From positions 1 to 64,000 of the forward strand of contig JAJZAD010000006.1 in the NCBI GenBank assembly GCA_021799575.1: a stretch of DNA of 64,000 nt, given 5' to 3'. How positions within the stretch are numbered: the first letter of the stretch is position 1; the number at the start of each line of letters is the position of its first letter. A program made the position numbers and the translations under genes. Below, piece after piece: positions 62,953 to 64,000 of the stretch. The notes below the pieces were generated by a model. The model made no database searches. It was not told the DNA's origin and worked only from the letters and a program-made list of their open reading frames with translations. The stretch is from a bacterium (GTDB taxonomy: Bacteria > Patescibacteriota > Saccharimonadia > Saccharimonadales > UBA4665).

Positions 62953-63986
62953 GCTTTGTCCTTCTTATCCGGAGTTTTATTTGTTCCGTGATATATCTGC
63001 GGTTTGGCTGCCGGGATCAGGTTTCTTACACTTTCACCAACGGCATTCACTGCCGGGCTTATGGTATGCGTATAAGAATAGCGGGCACTTAAGGCAAAAT
63101 AACTTATACCGTTTATAAAACTGCCGCTTAAGCGTCTGGCTCCGCGTAAGCCCAGACTGGCATAGTTAAGCTGCATTAATACGCCCTGGGTTTTAATTAA
63201 AGCAATTAGCGCGGCCAGCCCCAGCAGCAAAGACATTATCGGATCCGGAGTACCATTACCGCCTTTGACTATGCCGGCAAACAAAGAGCCGGCAAGGCTT
63301 AATATAATGACATGAACAAAGAGGACAAATACCGTAGCCAGATAGGTTTTTAAAGTGTTTTCGGCAAAATCTCTGAACCCTGGCAGCAGCCACATTACGA
63401 TAATTAAGGGTGATAATATGGCTCCCAGATATAACGCTATTATCCTGCCGATATAGTAAATCAACAGGATAACACTAAACGCCAGGAAGATTACGAAAAC
63501 AATCAATGCCGCCAGACTATAACCCGACACGCTGGATACGACGTTCAGCAATGCATTCCACGGTGTAACGTTGCCCATGCCGGCCCTGACGGCGGAGATC
63601 ATAACATTAGACAGTTCTATAACCCCGTCGAGCAAGTAAATCGAAGTGTTGATCAATACCACTGCAAGTAATAGCTGGGGTAAAAACTGTCTTAAGCTGA
63701 TATCTTTCAAGCCGAAATATTCTCCGCTCATAATATGGAAACCTACTAAGGAAATTACCAATGCTAAAAGACTATCGGCGATGCCCGTGCAAACGACCCA
63801 AAGATGTACCACGCTTGAGTTGTGAGTAAGCAGCGGTGTTGATTTGGTAAAGTAGCCGAGGGCGGAAATAAACGGTTTACCAACGGTTTCCGCTATATCC
63901 TTAAGCATCCCAGTAATGGCACTGATCAGTACTCCCACCAAACCGCCGCCGGATTTAACCGGTTTGACAGCCGTTAGAAACGGCAA
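62949..63986 (-). CDS. VirB6/TrbL-like multi-pass membrane protein (5' end possibly beyond window)
   Basis: 345 aa from TTG start; 6-7 TM segments; gene start lies at window edge. Confidence 0.72.
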   Translation of the reverse strand: MPFLTAVKPVKSGGGLVGVLISAITGMLKDIAETVGKPFISALGYFTKSTPLLTHNSSVVHLWVVCTGIADSLLALVISLVGFHIMSGEYFGLKDISLRQFLPQLLLAVVLINTSIYLLDGVIELSNVMISAVRAGMGNVTPWNALLNVVSSVSGYSLAALIVFVIFLAFSVILLIYYIGRIIALYLGAILSPLIIVMWLLPGFRDFAENTLKTYLATVFVLFVHVIILSLAGSLFAGIVKGGNGTPDPIMSLLLGLAALIALIKTQGVLMQLNYASLGLRGARRLSGSFINGISYFALSARYSYTHTISPAVNAVGESVRNLIPAAKPQIYHGTNKTPDKKDKA

Positions 63987-64000
63987 TTTTGGAGTTGAAC

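Overview
The 64 kb window looks like a core-genome segment of a small, streamlined Patescibacteria/CPR bacterium, most likely Candidatus Saccharibacteria (TM7). This placement is inferred from gene content and protein style; no 16S gene is present to confirm it. Almost all genes are on the minus strand in tight, often overlapping operons. They cover DNA repair (ligA, uvrA, uvrC, uvrD/pcrA-like, sbcB, ruvX), translation (alaS, metG, mnmA, trhO, rplY/ctc, rsmA, six tRNAs, tmRNA), an F-type ATPase cluster (b, delta, alpha, gamma, beta, epsilon), lower glycolysis (tpiA-pgk-pyk), protein quality control (htpX, lemA), cell-wall enzymes (DD-carboxypeptidase, mltG, LysM-CHAP, CHAP, Rpf/YabE-like), an FtsA-like ATPase, a GH37-type trehalase, a GGDEF protein, and at the right edge a VirB6-PrgI-VirB4-CHAP type IV secretion-like operon. 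The observations most worth a second look are: the T4SS-like operon translationally coupled to a secreted CHAP hydrolase; an unannotated tmRNA with an unusually long tag ending NYALALA; a LysM-CHAP protein whose membrane anchor is reachable only from a non-canonical (AUA-type) start; an ATPase cluster lacking a/c subunits and the epsilon C-terminal domain; two unclassified structured RNA candidates; and an exact 142-bp repeat inside a tail-anchored, disordered-looking protein. No CRISPR array, transposon, prophage or rRNA was seen.
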